Below, piece by piece: positions 1 to 7,752 of a DNA stretch of 64,000 nt. Location: positions 1 through 64,000 of the forward strand of contig CAVSNH010000001.1 of the NCBI GenBank assembly GCA_963729275.1, read 5' to 3'. The notes under the pieces were generated by a model that was given only the letters and a program-made list of their open reading frames with translations, searched no databases and had not been told where the DNA came from. Within the stretch, counting starts at the first letter, position 1; each line of letters starts with the position of its first letter. The position numbers were made by a program, and so were the translations under genes. The stretch comes from CAVSNH01 sp963729275 (GTDB lineage Bacteria; Actinomycetota; Acidimicrobiia; Acidimicrobiales; RAAP-2).

Positions 1-72
1 GGGCCGTGCGAGTCTCGATCTCGCCACCTTGGGATTAAAAGTCCCCTGCTCTACCCGATGAGCTAACGGCCC
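1..72 (-). tRNA. tRNA-Lys (anticodon UUU)
   Basis: The reverse complement folds as a complete cloverleaf: 7-bp acceptor GGGCCGT/ACGGCCC, D-arm GCTC/GAGC, anticodon loop CTTTTAA giving anticodon UUU, and T-arm GCGAG/CTCGC. The outermost anticodon-stem pair is a G-A mismatch. The discriminator base and any CCA lie before position 1, so the 3' end cannot be seen. Confidence 0.95.
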
Positions 73-220
73 GACGAGGAGCGTATCGGCGGTGGAGTGA
101 GATGCTTGGCTAGAACTCTCCGCAGCGGGGACGCCGGCCGGCAAGGAGCCATCCATTCCTCATCAGAGCACCGACGGCCCGACCAACGACGTCGTTCTCG
201 ACAATCCCGTCTGGTGGGCG

Positions 221-892
221 TTGGCCGGGGCCCAGCGCCGATTCGGCACGGTTCGGGGCAGTGTGGCCCTGTTCGATCCAGCCCTCTCGCCCTTTGGTGC
301 GTTTGAACGGCCACCGACGTCGGCCCAATGGGATGAGCTGGCCGATATAGCCGGGCCCAGGGCCGACGTCGTCCTGATGGGCAACGGCCTCTACGGCCCG
401 CCGGCGGGATGGAACCTGGTCCTCGAGGGCCCCGGCATCCAAATGGTGTGTGAGCGGCTGGAGCCGTCGGACTCTACGCCGGACGCGGTCACGCCCACCC
501 TCAGTCCCCTGGGACGCGGCGACGTCGCCGACATGCTGGCGCTGGTGGCAGCCGCGAGGCCAGGCCCGTTCCGTGACCGAACCCACGAGTTCGGTCGCTA
601 TGTCGGCATCCGAGAGGACGGTCGGTTGGTGGCTATGGCCGGCGAGCGCCTGCGCATCCCGGGTTACACCGAGATCAGCGCGGTGGCCACCCTCCAGAGC
701 CATCGCCGACGGGGTTTAGCCGCGGTCCTCGTCCGCTCGGTAGCCGCCGGCATCGCCGAGGGAGGGTCCGTGCCGTTCCTCAACGTCGCGGCTCAGAACG
801 AGACAGCCATCCGCCTCTACACCGCACTCGGGTTCCGCATCCGGAGAGAGCTCCACTTTCGCTTCCTCCGCGCCCCCGGCGCGCCGTCATGA
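221..892 (+). CDS. GNAT-family N-acetyltransferase (FR47-like)
   Basis: Probable acetyl-CoA-dependent N-acetyltransferase. The C-terminal half shows the GNAT core: a strand with ISAVATLQSHRRRGLAAVLV (the R/Q-x-x-G-x-G/A acetyl-CoA pyrophosphate loop) followed by NVAAQNETAIRLYTALGF, the usual N-x-x-A-x-x-x-Y-x-x-x-G-F end. The substrate cannot be told. From the TTG at 221 the product is 223 aa, but the frame stays open upstream and encodes DNPVWWALAGAQ, which looks like the normal N-terminus. The only good start there is ATT at 155, six bases after a strong AAGGAG (143-148), which would give 245 aa. No ATG or GTG lies in frame upstream. The acetyltransferase call is firm; the start is not. Confidence 0.85.
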   Translation: MAGAQRRFGTVRGSVALFDPALSPFGAFERPPTSAQWDELADIAGPRADVVLMGNGLYGPPAGWNLVLEGPGIQMVCERLEPSDSTPDAVTPTLSPLGRGDVADMLALVAAARPGPFRDRTHEFGRYVGIREDGRLVAMAGERLRIPGYTEISAVATLQSHRRRGLAAVLVRSVAAGIAEGGSVPFLNVAAQNETAIRLYTALGFRIRRELHFRFLRAPGAPS

Positions 893-934
893 CGCGACCG
901 AACGCCCTCCCCGACGGTGGCAGGCCGCCACCAG

Positions 935-1960
935 TCAGTTGGCGATGGCTATCCCCCTGGGCATGCCGCCGACCACCACGTGCCCGAGCACGGCTCCCGT
1001 CGACAGGTCGATGTGGATCAGGTCGCCGTCCCCTCCGCAGACCCAGGCCGATCGGCCGCCGTCGGTCAGCGCCAGGGCCTCAGAGGTGGTGCCGACGGAT
1101 ATGAGGGTGCCCGAGTGGCCAGTCGCCACATCGACGGGCGTCACCGTGTCACCACCGCTCACGTAGGCCATGGGTGACCCCGGCCATCCGACGATGTCCG
1201 TGGGGTTGGCGCCGACCGGGATGGGCCCACCCGGGAGGCGGGTAGCGAGTGAGATCGGGGTCAGCCTGTCGGTCTGAAAGTCGGCCACTAGGGCGGTGGC
1301 ACCGGCCGCGCCGCCGGTGCCGGCCGCGCTGATGAAGACGTCGATGGGCTCCTGTCCGGCCGCGATCGGCGGCCCGGCGACGAGACCGGGCAGGCTGATG
1401 GGTGTGACGGTGTCGTCCTCGTAATTGGCAACCAGGGCCAGGCGGCCGTCGGGGGACACGGCGACGGAGACCGGCTCCCGACCCACCGGGACGGGTCGGC
1501 CGGAGCGCAGGGACGGCAGGGCCACCGGCGTCACCGTGTTGTCATCGAAGTTGGCCACCAGGGCCAGGGATCCGTCGGGAGTGACGGCGACGGCGTCGGG
1601 CTCGACACCGACCATTGCCTGACCCACCACTGCGCCAGAGGCCACGTCGATCTCGGACAGTTCGTCCTCGCCTTTGACGGCCACGAGCACGTCCAGCCCG
1701 CTGGGGGTCACGGCCACGGCCGCGGGCAAGGTGCCCACGGTGATCGGCGGCTGTTTCTTCCGGGCGGAGAGGTTGGCGACGGCCACCGTGTCGCCCGGAT
1801 TGGCCACGTTGGCACCGGTGACGACGTAGGCGGTGGGCGCCGTGGGGGACACGGCGGCCGAGCCCGACGCGCATCCGGCGGTCAGCCCCGCGGTGACGCA
1901 CAGGACAGACAAGAGGAGGATCCTTTGGCCGCGACGACCGTGTCGGGCGTCCACCGTCAT
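935..1960 (-). CDS. YncE-like beta-propeller lipoprotein
   Basis: Exported lipoprotein of about 341 aa, probably a seven-bladed propeller on the outer face of the membrane. The start was placed at ATG 1960 because it gives a short basic n-region, a hydrophobic stretch (ILLLSVLCVTAGL) and a lipobox LTAGC with the lipidated Cys near residue 30. The rest is made of repeats of about 40 residues with the cadence V-T-P-D-G-x-x-A-L-V-A-N-x-x-D-D-T-V-T-P and PVPVGxEPVxVAV, typical of the YncE/NHL-like surface repeat family. Substrate or ligand is unknown. It is transcribed away from its neighbours, with a short gap to the aminotransferase gene behind it. Confidence 0.8.
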   Translation of the reverse strand: MTVDARHGRRGQRILLLSVLCVTAGLTAGCASGSAAVSPTAPTAYVVTGANVANPGDTVAVANLSARKKQPPITVGTLPAAVAVTPSGLDVLVAVKGEDELSEIDVASGAVVGQAMVGVEPDAVAVTPDGSLALVANFDDNTVTPVALPSLRSGRPVPVGREPVSVAVSPDGRLALVANYEDDTVTPISLPGLVAGPPIAAGQEPIDVFISAAGTGGAAGATALVADFQTDRLTPISLATRLPGGPIPVGANPTDIVGWPGSPMAYVSGGDTVTPVDVATGHSGTLISVGTTSEALALTDGGRSAWVCGGDGDLIHIDLSTGAVLGHVVVGGMPRGIAIAN

Positions 1961-2033
1961 TGGGATGTGATGACGGCAACCGTGCCGAACTCGATGGCCC
2001 GTCACGGGACGACAGATGGCTGGCGCCTGAGCC

Positions 2034-3491
2034 TCAGCCTCGGGCGCACGCCGCACCCAGCTCGCGGGCCGCGTCCCGCCAACCCGGCTGGTCGGTGCGC
2101 GGGAAGAAGTCGCCCGTGGCCTGGTCCTGCTCGTAGGGCACGGGAGCGGGCAGGCCGCCGGCCAGCGCCGACAGAGCGGTCAACAGCGCGTCGATGTCCT
2201 CGGCCGAGTTGCCGAGGCCGGCGCTGGCCCGGACGGCCCCCGGCGTCCGGCGATGGTCGCCCTGGAGGACCTCCTGGCGGTAGGCGTCGATGGCGGCCGG
2301 ATCGAGGCCGAGGAGCCGGATCACGTACGGGTGGGCACAGAAGCAGCCGTGACGGACGGCGATGCCGAACTCAGCACTGAGCCGGGCGGCCACCATGGCG
2401 TGGTGCATGCCCTCGACGGTGAACGACACGACCGGCAACGATCCCGCCCCGGGTATGGCGGCCTCACCGTTCGAGCCCGACCCATACGGACCGAGGACAC
2501 GGACCCCCCCGATGGCCAGGAGGCCGGACACCAGGCGGCGGGCGAGCTCCTCCTCGTGGGCACCGATGACGTTCCAGCCGATCGCCTCGAGGCCAGAGAT
2601 GGCGGCTTCGAGGGCGACGGCCCCGAGCACGTTGGGCGAGCCGGCCTCCTCGCGGTCGGGCGGCGCCGTCCAGATGACCTCGTCCAGGCCGACCAGGTCG
2701 ACGGCACCTCCCCCGGCCAGGAAGGGATCGCCGGTTTCGAAGGTCCGGCGAGGGCCGATGAGCGCACCCGACCCGAACGGGGCGTAGAGCTTGTGCCCGC
2801 TGAAGGCCACGAAGTCGGCCGCCACCGGCAGCGGGCCGTGCGGGGCCAGCTGGGCGCCATCGACGAGCACGGGAACCTCGCGTTCGTGGGCAGCCTCGAT
2901 GATTTGGTCGAGTGGTGGCCTCCACCCGGTGACGTTGGACGCGCCGGTGATGGCCAGGAGCGCGGGCCGCACGGTTCCGGCGTCGAGCGCCGCACGCACC
3001 GCCTCGACGTCGAAGGTCCCCTGGCCAGTGCACTCGACATAGCGTCGCCTCGCCACCCGGCCCCAGGGCAGCAGGTTGGCGTGGTGCTCCACGACGGTGG
3101 TGACAACCACGTCGTCAGGTGCCAATCGGAGCCGGTAGGCGAGATGGTTGATGGCTTCAGTGGTGTTGCGGCAGAGGATGGCCACATCCGTCCCGTCGGG
3201 ATCGCGGCCGCAGAACTCGAGCACGGAGCGGCGGGCCGCTTCGTAGGCGGCGGTGGCTCGCCGGGATCGGAAGCCGGTGCCCCGATGGACGCTCGAGTAC
3301 CACGGCAGGAATGTGCTGACCCGGTCGGCTGCCTGGCGGAGTGCCTGGGTCGACGCCGCTTGGTCGAGCTCGACGGCACGGCGTTCGACCCCGTCGATGC
3401 ACGGGACCACCGAGCCGGCACCGACCAGCTCGACGAGCGGTGCCGATCGGTCCCTCTCGACCCCTCGGCTGGTCTCGGGCACCTCGGACAT
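2034..3491 (-). CDS. class V aminotransferase, cysteine-desulfurase-like
   Basis: PLP enzyme of 485 aa in the SufS/CsdA-like branch. The PLP lysine is visible in FVAFSGHKLYAPFG, and a Cys-rich loop near the C-terminus (AVRHGCFCAHPY) sits where cysteine desulfurases carry the sulfur-accepting cysteine. The ATG at 3491 was chosen because the aminotransferase fold begins shortly after it; the open frame further upstream (to 4001) is antisense to the next gene. No suf or isc scaffold genes are nearby, so a housekeeping Fe-S role is not supported by context, and a selenocysteine lyase or other C-S lyase activity is possible. It is divergent from the zinc finger gene, with about 54 bp between starts. 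Confidence 0.85.
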   Translation of the reverse strand: MSEVPETSRGVERDRSAPLVELVGAGSVVPCIDGVERRAVELDQAASTQALRQAADRVSTFLPWYSSVHRGTGFRSRRATAAYEAARRSVLEFCGRDPDGTDVAILCRNTTEAINHLAYRLRLAPDDVVVTTVVEHHANLLPWGRVARRRYVECTGQGTFDVEAVRAALDAGTVRPALLAITGASNVTGWRPPLDQIIEAAHEREVPVLVDGAQLAPHGPLPVAADFVAFSGHKLYAPFGSGALIGPRRTFETGDPFLAGGGAVDLVGLDEVIWTAPPDREEAGSPNVLGAVALEAAISGLEAIGWNVIGAHEEELARRLVSGLLAIGGVRVLGPYGSGSNGEAAIPGAGSLPVVSFTVEGMHHAMVAARLSAEFGIAVRHGCFCAHPYVIRLLGLDPAAIDAYRQEVLQGDHRRTPGAVRASAGLGNSAEDIDALLTALSALAGGLPAPVPYEQDQATGDFFPRTDQPGWRDAARELGAACARG

Positions 3492-3545
3492 GGCCGCGTC
3501 ACCATACGGGCTGCCGCAACCGGCGGCGGTTACGCTCGCCAGCCA

Positions 3546-3971
3546 ATGGAGAACGCACCCCCGGATGCCCCGTGGGCACATGGCGACGCCGCCGGTCCGA
3601 TGACTGACGTCCTGGCTGATGACCACGGAGACGACGGCCGCCTCAACGACCAAAGCGACGACGACGGCCACGACGAGAGCCGTGAAGACGGCCACGACGA
3701 GAGCCATGAAGGCGGCCACGAGAGCCACGAAGGCGGCCACGAACAGGGGGCCGGCGAGGCCGCTGCGCTCGTCGACCCGTCGACCGCCCGTCGATCGGTC
3801 GACGACATCGAGCGCCTGCTGGATGGTGTGGAGGCGGCGTTGGCCCGGCTCGACGAGGGGACCTACGGGGCCTGTGTGTCCTGTGGCTCGCCCATCACCG
3901 ACGAGCGGCTGACGGCCTCGCCGACGGCCATGCGATGCGCAGCGTGCGATCCGATCGATCGGGACGGCTGA
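3546..3971 (+). CDS. TraR/DksA-type zinc finger protein with His-rich N-terminus
   Basis: Product of 141 aa. The C-terminus holds an exact DksA/TraR finger, C-x2-C-x17-C-x2-C (CVSC...CAAC), preceded by a short helix with RSVDDIERLLDGVEAALARL. Full DksA acts in the RNA polymerase secondary channel, but this protein lacks the long coiled coil, so that role is uncertain. Residues about 25-65 are a highly acidic, His-rich tract of imperfect repeats (DGHDES, EGGHES, EGGHEQ), which could bind metal. The start is ATG 3546; an alternative is ATG 3601. Divergent from the aminotransferase gene. Confidence 0.75.
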   Translation: MENAPPDAPWAHGDAAGPMTDVLADDHGDDGRLNDQSDDDGHDESREDGHDESHEGGHESHEGGHEQGAGEAAALVDPSTARRSVDDIERLLDGVEAALARLDEGTYGACVSCGSPITDERLTASPTAMRCAACDPIDRDG

Positions 3972-3999
3972 TGCCGGCTCGGGCCGCAGAGGTACGATC

Positions 4000-4560
4000 A
4001 TGGCAATGACCAGCGCCCAGGAAACCTTGGCCCCGCTGCTGGTCGACGACTACCTCGCCGGACTGGCTGACAAAGAGCTCGACGAGATCCGGGCCATGCG
4101 CACCGAGTGCCAGCATGCCGAGGTGGCCTTGTCCTACGTCCGCCGCCTCATCCAGGGCCGGCTCGACATCGTGAACACCTTCCTCGAGTACCCACCGGTC
4201 GGCCGGTCCCCCGACCTGGCGGCGCTGGTGCGGGACCTGCCCGGCATCCTCTCGTCGGGACCGGGGCGAGCCGCCGGCTTTGGGCACCTGCCCATGCTCA
4301 TCGGTCCCGACACCGAGGACTCGGAGCTGACCGACGAGCTCATGGCCGAGCTCGACAGCGTGCTCGGTGCCGAGGAGATCGGCCGCCTTGCCGACCTGAA
4401 ACGCCAGGACCTCGAGGACCTCTCGACTCGCCTGAACGCCATCGAGCGGCGGGTGTCAGGGGTACGCCGGGCGCTCCACGAGCGGATCGACGCTCTTCAG
4501 GCCGAGGTCGTCCAGCGCCACAAGACGGGCCAAGCTTCCGTCGACGAACTGTTGGGCTGA
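4000..4560 (+). CDS. rsiG: RsiG-like c-di-GMP-binding anti-sigma factor
   Basis: Helical protein of 186 aa. It carries the c-di-GMP signature of RsiG, E-x3-S-x2-R-x3-Q-x3-D, exactly at E41-S45-R48-Q52-D56. A second copy lies at E149-S153-R156-H160-D164, with His replacing Gln. In Streptomyces, RsiG is an antiparallel coiled coil with two such motifs that, with c-di-GMP, holds the sigma factor WhiG inactive. No WhiG gene is in this window, so the partner is unknown. An XRE regulator gene follows 24 bp downstream, and the rex-hem cluster lies further on. The family assignment is based on motif and length; the anti-sigma function is inference. Confidence 0.8.
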   Translation: MAMTSAQETLAPLLVDDYLAGLADKELDEIRAMRTECQHAEVALSYVRRLIQGRLDIVNTFLEYPPVGRSPDLAALVRDLPGILSSGPGRAAGFGHLPMLIGPDTEDSELTDELMAELDSVLGAEEIGRLADLKRQDLEDLSTRLNAIERRVSGVRRALHERIDALQAEVVQRHKTGQASVDELLG

Positions 4561-4584
4561 CAAGCCCGCGCGCGGGGGAATATT

Positions 4585-5067
4585 TTGGTCAAGGAGCTTC
4601 CCGATCGGTTCACCGACCTTGGCGCGTTCATTCGCGAGCAGCGGAACTCGGCCCGTCTCTCGTTGCGGCGCCTCTCCGAACTGGCCGGCATCTCCAACCC
4701 GTACCTCAGCCAGATCGAGCGGGGCTTGCGCCGCCCGTCGGCCGAGATCCTCCAGCAGATCGCCAAAGCCCTGCGCATCTCGGCCGAGACCCTCTATGTG
4801 CAGGCCGGGATCCTCGATCAGCCCGACGGTGACACCGACCTGAGCCGACATATCTTCGCCGACCGGCACCTGACCGAAGAGCAGCGCCAGGCCCTGCTCC
4901 GTATCTATCTCTCCTTCCGGCACGAGAACGAGGGCTCGCACGACGAGGCCGGCGGCGGTCCGGCCACGTCCGCCCCCCCTCACCTCGACGCCGATGCCAC
5001 CCGGCCCGGCGGCGTCAGCAATGGAATCGCCAGGCAGCAGCCGGTCGCCGACCCATCCGCCGGCTGA
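4585..5067 (+). CDS. XRE-family helix-turn-helix regulator
   Basis: DNA-binding protein of 160 aa. Residues about 12-70 form a canonical Cro/C1 HTH (LGAFIREQRNSARLSLRRLS, then AGISNPYLSQIERGLRRPS). The C-terminal half is a short helix and a Gly/Ala-rich tail. The start is taken as TTG 4585, preceded by GGGGGA at a suitable distance; no ATG or GTG fits better. It lacks the R-x-D...R-x-x-D signature that BldD uses to bind c-di-GMP. It follows the rsiG-like gene with a small gap, so the two are probably cotranscribed. Target genes are unknown. Confidence 0.85.
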   Translation: MVKELPDRFTDLGAFIREQRNSARLSLRRLSELAGISNPYLSQIERGLRRPSAEILQQIAKALRISAETLYVQAGILDQPDGDTDLSRHIFADRHLTEEQRQALLRIYLSFRHENEGSHDEAGGGPATSAPPHLDADATRPGGVSNGIARQQPVADPSAG

Positions 5068-5114
5068 TTCGGCCCCGATGGGCCGAAGAGGCCCGCCGAT
5101 AGGATCGACGGCGC

Positions 5115-6377
5115 ATGAGGCGCCTCGCCGTACTCTCCCTGCATACCTCGCCGCTGGCCCAGCCCGGAACCGGAGACGGCGGCGGGATGAACGTCTACGT
5201 CCGCGAGCTCTCCTCGGCCCTGGCACGAGCCGGCGTGACCTGCGATGTGTTCACCCGGGCCTGGACCGACGACCTCCCGGTCGTCCAGCCGATCGAGCCG
5301 GGATTCCGCCTCCACCACATCTCTGCCGGCCCGCCGGCGGCCATTCCCAAAGAGGACCTGCCCACGGTGATCGACGAGTTCACCGACGGAGTCCTCAAGC
5401 GCATGCAGGCCCCCGGAGACCTCGGGCCCGATGACGATCCGTCGTTCGACGCCGTCCACGCCAATTACTGGCTGAGCGGCGTGGCCGGACATCAGATCAA
5501 ACACCAGCTCAACCTGCCCCTCGTCTGTACGTTCCACACGCTCGACCGGGTCAAGGCCGAGTCGACACCCGAAGAGGTCCACGCCGACGCCGCTCACCGA
5601 CGGGCGGAGGCCGAGGCCGAGGTCATCCGGTGTTCGGACACCGTGCTCGCCTCCTGCGCCGTCGAGGCCGGGCAGATCTCCGAGCTCTACGGCGCCGATC
5701 CGAGCCGCATCCGCATCGTGGCGCCGGGCGTCGACCACGCCTTCTTCGGACCCGGTGACCGACGACAAGGGCGCCGGGCGCTCGGGCTCCCGACCGATGG
5801 CCCGCTCCTGCTCTTCGTCGGGCGCATCCAACCGCTCAAGTCACTGGCCACGGCCGTGCGCGCCCTCGAGGAGGTGTCCGTCGGCCACCCCGACGCCCAT
5901 CTGGTGGTGGTCGGCGGTCCGAGTGGACCGCACGGCGCCGAGGAGCTGGCGCGGATCCGCCAGCTGGTGGCCAAGCTCGGCCTCTCCGACCGCGTCATCT
6001 TCGTCCCGCCCCGGCCCCACGAGCTGCTCTCCACCTTCTACCGGGCCGCCGACGTCTGCCTGGTGCCCAGCCGCTCGGAGTCCTTCGGGCTGGTGGCGCT
6101 CGAGGCAGCCGCGTGCGGCACGCCGGTGGTTGCCTCCGATGTCGGCGGGCTCCAGAGCCTGGTCGACCATGGCCACACCGGGTACCTCGTGGCCGACGCC
6201 TCGCCGCGGTCCTTCGCTCGCCGGGTCATCCAGATCCTCGACGAGCCGCTCCTTGCCGAGCGGATGAGCACGGCCGCAGTGTTGCGGGCACGCGGCTACA
6301 CCTGGACCCGGGGTGCCCACCTGTTGCGGGAGGTCTACGCCGAGCTGACCACCGGTCGGCTCGTCGAGTGCTCGTGA
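5115..6377 (+). CDS. mshA: D-inositol-3-phosphate glycosyltransferase (MshA-like)
   Basis: GT4 glycosyltransferase of 420 aa. In mycothiol synthesis MshA transfers GlcNAc from UDP-GlcNAc to 1L-myo-inositol-1-phosphate. The N-terminus HTSPLAQPGTGDGGGMNVYV is very close to the MshA donor/acceptor loop (usually GDAGGMNVY), and the C-terminal GT-B half has the E-x7-E region in SRSESFGLVALEAAACGTPV. Length matches the family. No other msh genes are in the window. The stop overlaps the start of the YbjN gene, a pairing often seen beside mshA in actinobacteria. A different GT4 specificity cannot be excluded. Confidence 0.85.
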   Translation: MRRLAVLSLHTSPLAQPGTGDGGGMNVYVRELSSALARAGVTCDVFTRAWTDDLPVVQPIEPGFRLHHISAGPPAAIPKEDLPTVIDEFTDGVLKRMQAPGDLGPDDDPSFDAVHANYWLSGVAGHQIKHQLNLPLVCTFHTLDRVKAESTPEEVHADAAHRRAEAEAEVIRCSDTVLASCAVEAGQISELYGADPSRIRIVAPGVDHAFFGPGDRRQGRRALGLPTDGPLLLFVGRIQPLKSLATAVRALEEVSVGHPDAHLVVVGGPSGPHGAEELARIRQLVAKLGLSDRVIFVPPRPHELLSTFYRAADVCLVPSRSESFGLVALEAAACGTPVVASDVGGLQSLVDHGHTGYLVADASPRSFARRVIQILDEPLLAERMSTAAVLRARGYTWTRGAHLLREVYAELTTGRLVECS

Positions 6378-6892
6378 CCGACATCTGGGCGGGCATCCTC
6401 GGGCCGGCCGAACGCGACGCGATCTGTGATCTCATCGACCGGTGGTCGGCCCGCGAGCTGGCCGCCGAGGGGGCGCTCGTCGCCGTGGACCGACAGCCCG
6501 GAGGCGACCCGGTGACCGGCGCACCGCGGTGGTACCTGCGGCTGCGGGGCGATGAGAAGGAGTACGTGACCGTCTGGTTGACCCTGCGGCAGCGCACGCT
6601 CCATCACGAGGCCCAGTTCATGCCCGCTCCCGAGACCAACATCGGCGCGACCTTCGAGTACCTCCTCAAGCGCAACGCCGAGCTGCTCGGCATGTCGTTC
6701 GCCCTTGGCCCCGAAGACGCCATCTACCTGGTCGGCCGGGTGCCGGTGGCCCGGGTCGACGAGGAGGAGCTCGACCGGATCATCGGTGCCTCCCTCGCCT
6801 ACGTGGACGAGTGTTTCCCGACGGCCATGTCGTTGGGTTACGAGGGGATGTACCGCCGCCGGCCACCCAGCCAGCGCCGGGCCTCGGCCTGA
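6374..6892 (+). CDS. YbjN domain-containing protein
   Basis: Protein of 172 aa with a YbjN-like fold, recognised from the pattern WYLRLRGDEKEYVTVWLTLR, then EYLLKRNAELLGMSFALG and IYLVGRVPV. YbjN proteins resemble secretion-chaperone folds and have no settled biochemical function. The GTG at 6374 overlaps the mshA stop (GTGA), so translation is probably coupled; GTG 6368 is an in-frame alternative. Co-occurrence with mshA suggests a link to thiol or envelope metabolism, but this is only inferred from position. Confidence 0.75.
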   Translation: MTDIWAGILGPAERDAICDLIDRWSARELAAEGALVAVDRQPGGDPVTGAPRWYLRLRGDEKEYVTVWLTLRQRTLHHEAQFMPAPETNIGATFEYLLKRNAELLGMSFALGPEDAIYLVGRVPVARVDEEELDRIIGASLAYVDECFPTAMSLGYEGMYRRRPPSQRRASA

Positions 6893-6960
6893 GAGTCCGC
6901 CTGGGCCGCGCCCCGGCGGTGGCGCCCCAGGCGGTTGGTAGCGTCCCATGGGTGGCCACA

Positions 6961-7752
6961 ATGAAGCCGAAACTGCTGGTGGTGGGTGGTGGCCGCATGG
7001 GATCGGCCTTGATCGGCGGGTTGCTCCGTGCCGGATGGGCCTCGGTCGACGACCTGGCGGTCAGCGACCCGGACGCCGCCCAGCGGGAGCGGTTGGCCAG
7101 CCGCCACTCCGGCCTCGGTGTCCACGAGGAACCGACGGTCGCCGACGGAGCCGTCCTCTGTGTGAAGCCCGATGCGGCCGAGCGGTCGCTGGCCAGCCTG
7201 CGAGGGGCCGGGATCCACCGCGTGCTCTCCATCGTTGCCGGCATGAGCACGGGCCGCCTCGAGGCTGCCCTGGCTCCTGGTGACGTCGTCATCCGGGCCA
7301 TGCCCAACAGCCCGTCGCTCGTCGGCGCCGGCGTTGCCGCCATGTCCGGCGGGAGCGCGGCCACCCCATCCGACCTCGAGTGGGCCGACGGCATCCTCGC
7401 CGCTCTCGGCACCGTGGTGCACCTGCCCGAGCGTCACCTCGACGCCGTCACCGGCTTGTCGGGCAGCGGCCCCGCCTACGTCTATCTGGTGGCCGAGGCG
7501 CTGATCGAGGCGGGCGTGGCTGCCGGGCTCTCCCACCAGGTGAGCCGGCAGCTGGTGGTCGGGACGATGTTGGGGTCGGCCCGCATGATGGACGAGACGG
7601 GGACGGACCCGGCGGAGCTCCGGGCCGAGGTGACCTCTCCGGGGGGGACGACCGCTGCCGGGCTGCGCAGCCTCGAGTCCAAGGCCGTCCGGTCGGCGTT
7701 CATCGAGGCCGTGGCGGCCGCCACCGAGCGGTCGCGGCAGCTCGGACAGTGA
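6961..7752 (+). CDS. proC: pyrroline-5-carboxylate reductase
   Basis: Last step of proline synthesis: reduction of pyrroline-5-carboxylate with NAD(P)H. The 263-aa product starts with a Rossmann glycine motif (VVGGGRMGSALIGG) and ends with the ProC dimer domain, including TGLSGSGPAYVYLVAEALIE and EVTSPGGTTAAGL, which hold the catalytic/substrate residues of the family. Length is normal. The ATG at 6961 directly precedes the Rossmann strand; GTG 6952 is possible. Its stop overlaps the next start (GTGA), placing it in one operon with the SAM hydrolase. Confidence 0.95.
   Translation: MKPKLLVVGGGRMGSALIGGLLRAGWASVDDLAVSDPDAAQRERLASRHSGLGVHEEPTVADGAVLCVKPDAAERSLASLRGAGIHRVLSIVAGMSTGRLEAALAPGDVVIRAMPNSPSLVGAGVAAMSGGSAATPSDLEWADGILAALGTVVHLPERHLDAVTGLSGSGPAYVYLVAEALIEAGVAAGLSHQVSRQLVVGTMLGSARMMDETGTDPAELRAEVTSPGGTTAAGLRSLESKAVRSAFIEAVAAATERSRQLGQ

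Noticed and set aside
3492..4001. Minus-strand open frame that would lengthen the aminotransferase to 655 aa with a Val/Ala-rich stretch
   Set aside because: It is antisense to the His-rich and zinc-finger coding repeats; the aminotransferase fold starts right after ATG 3491.
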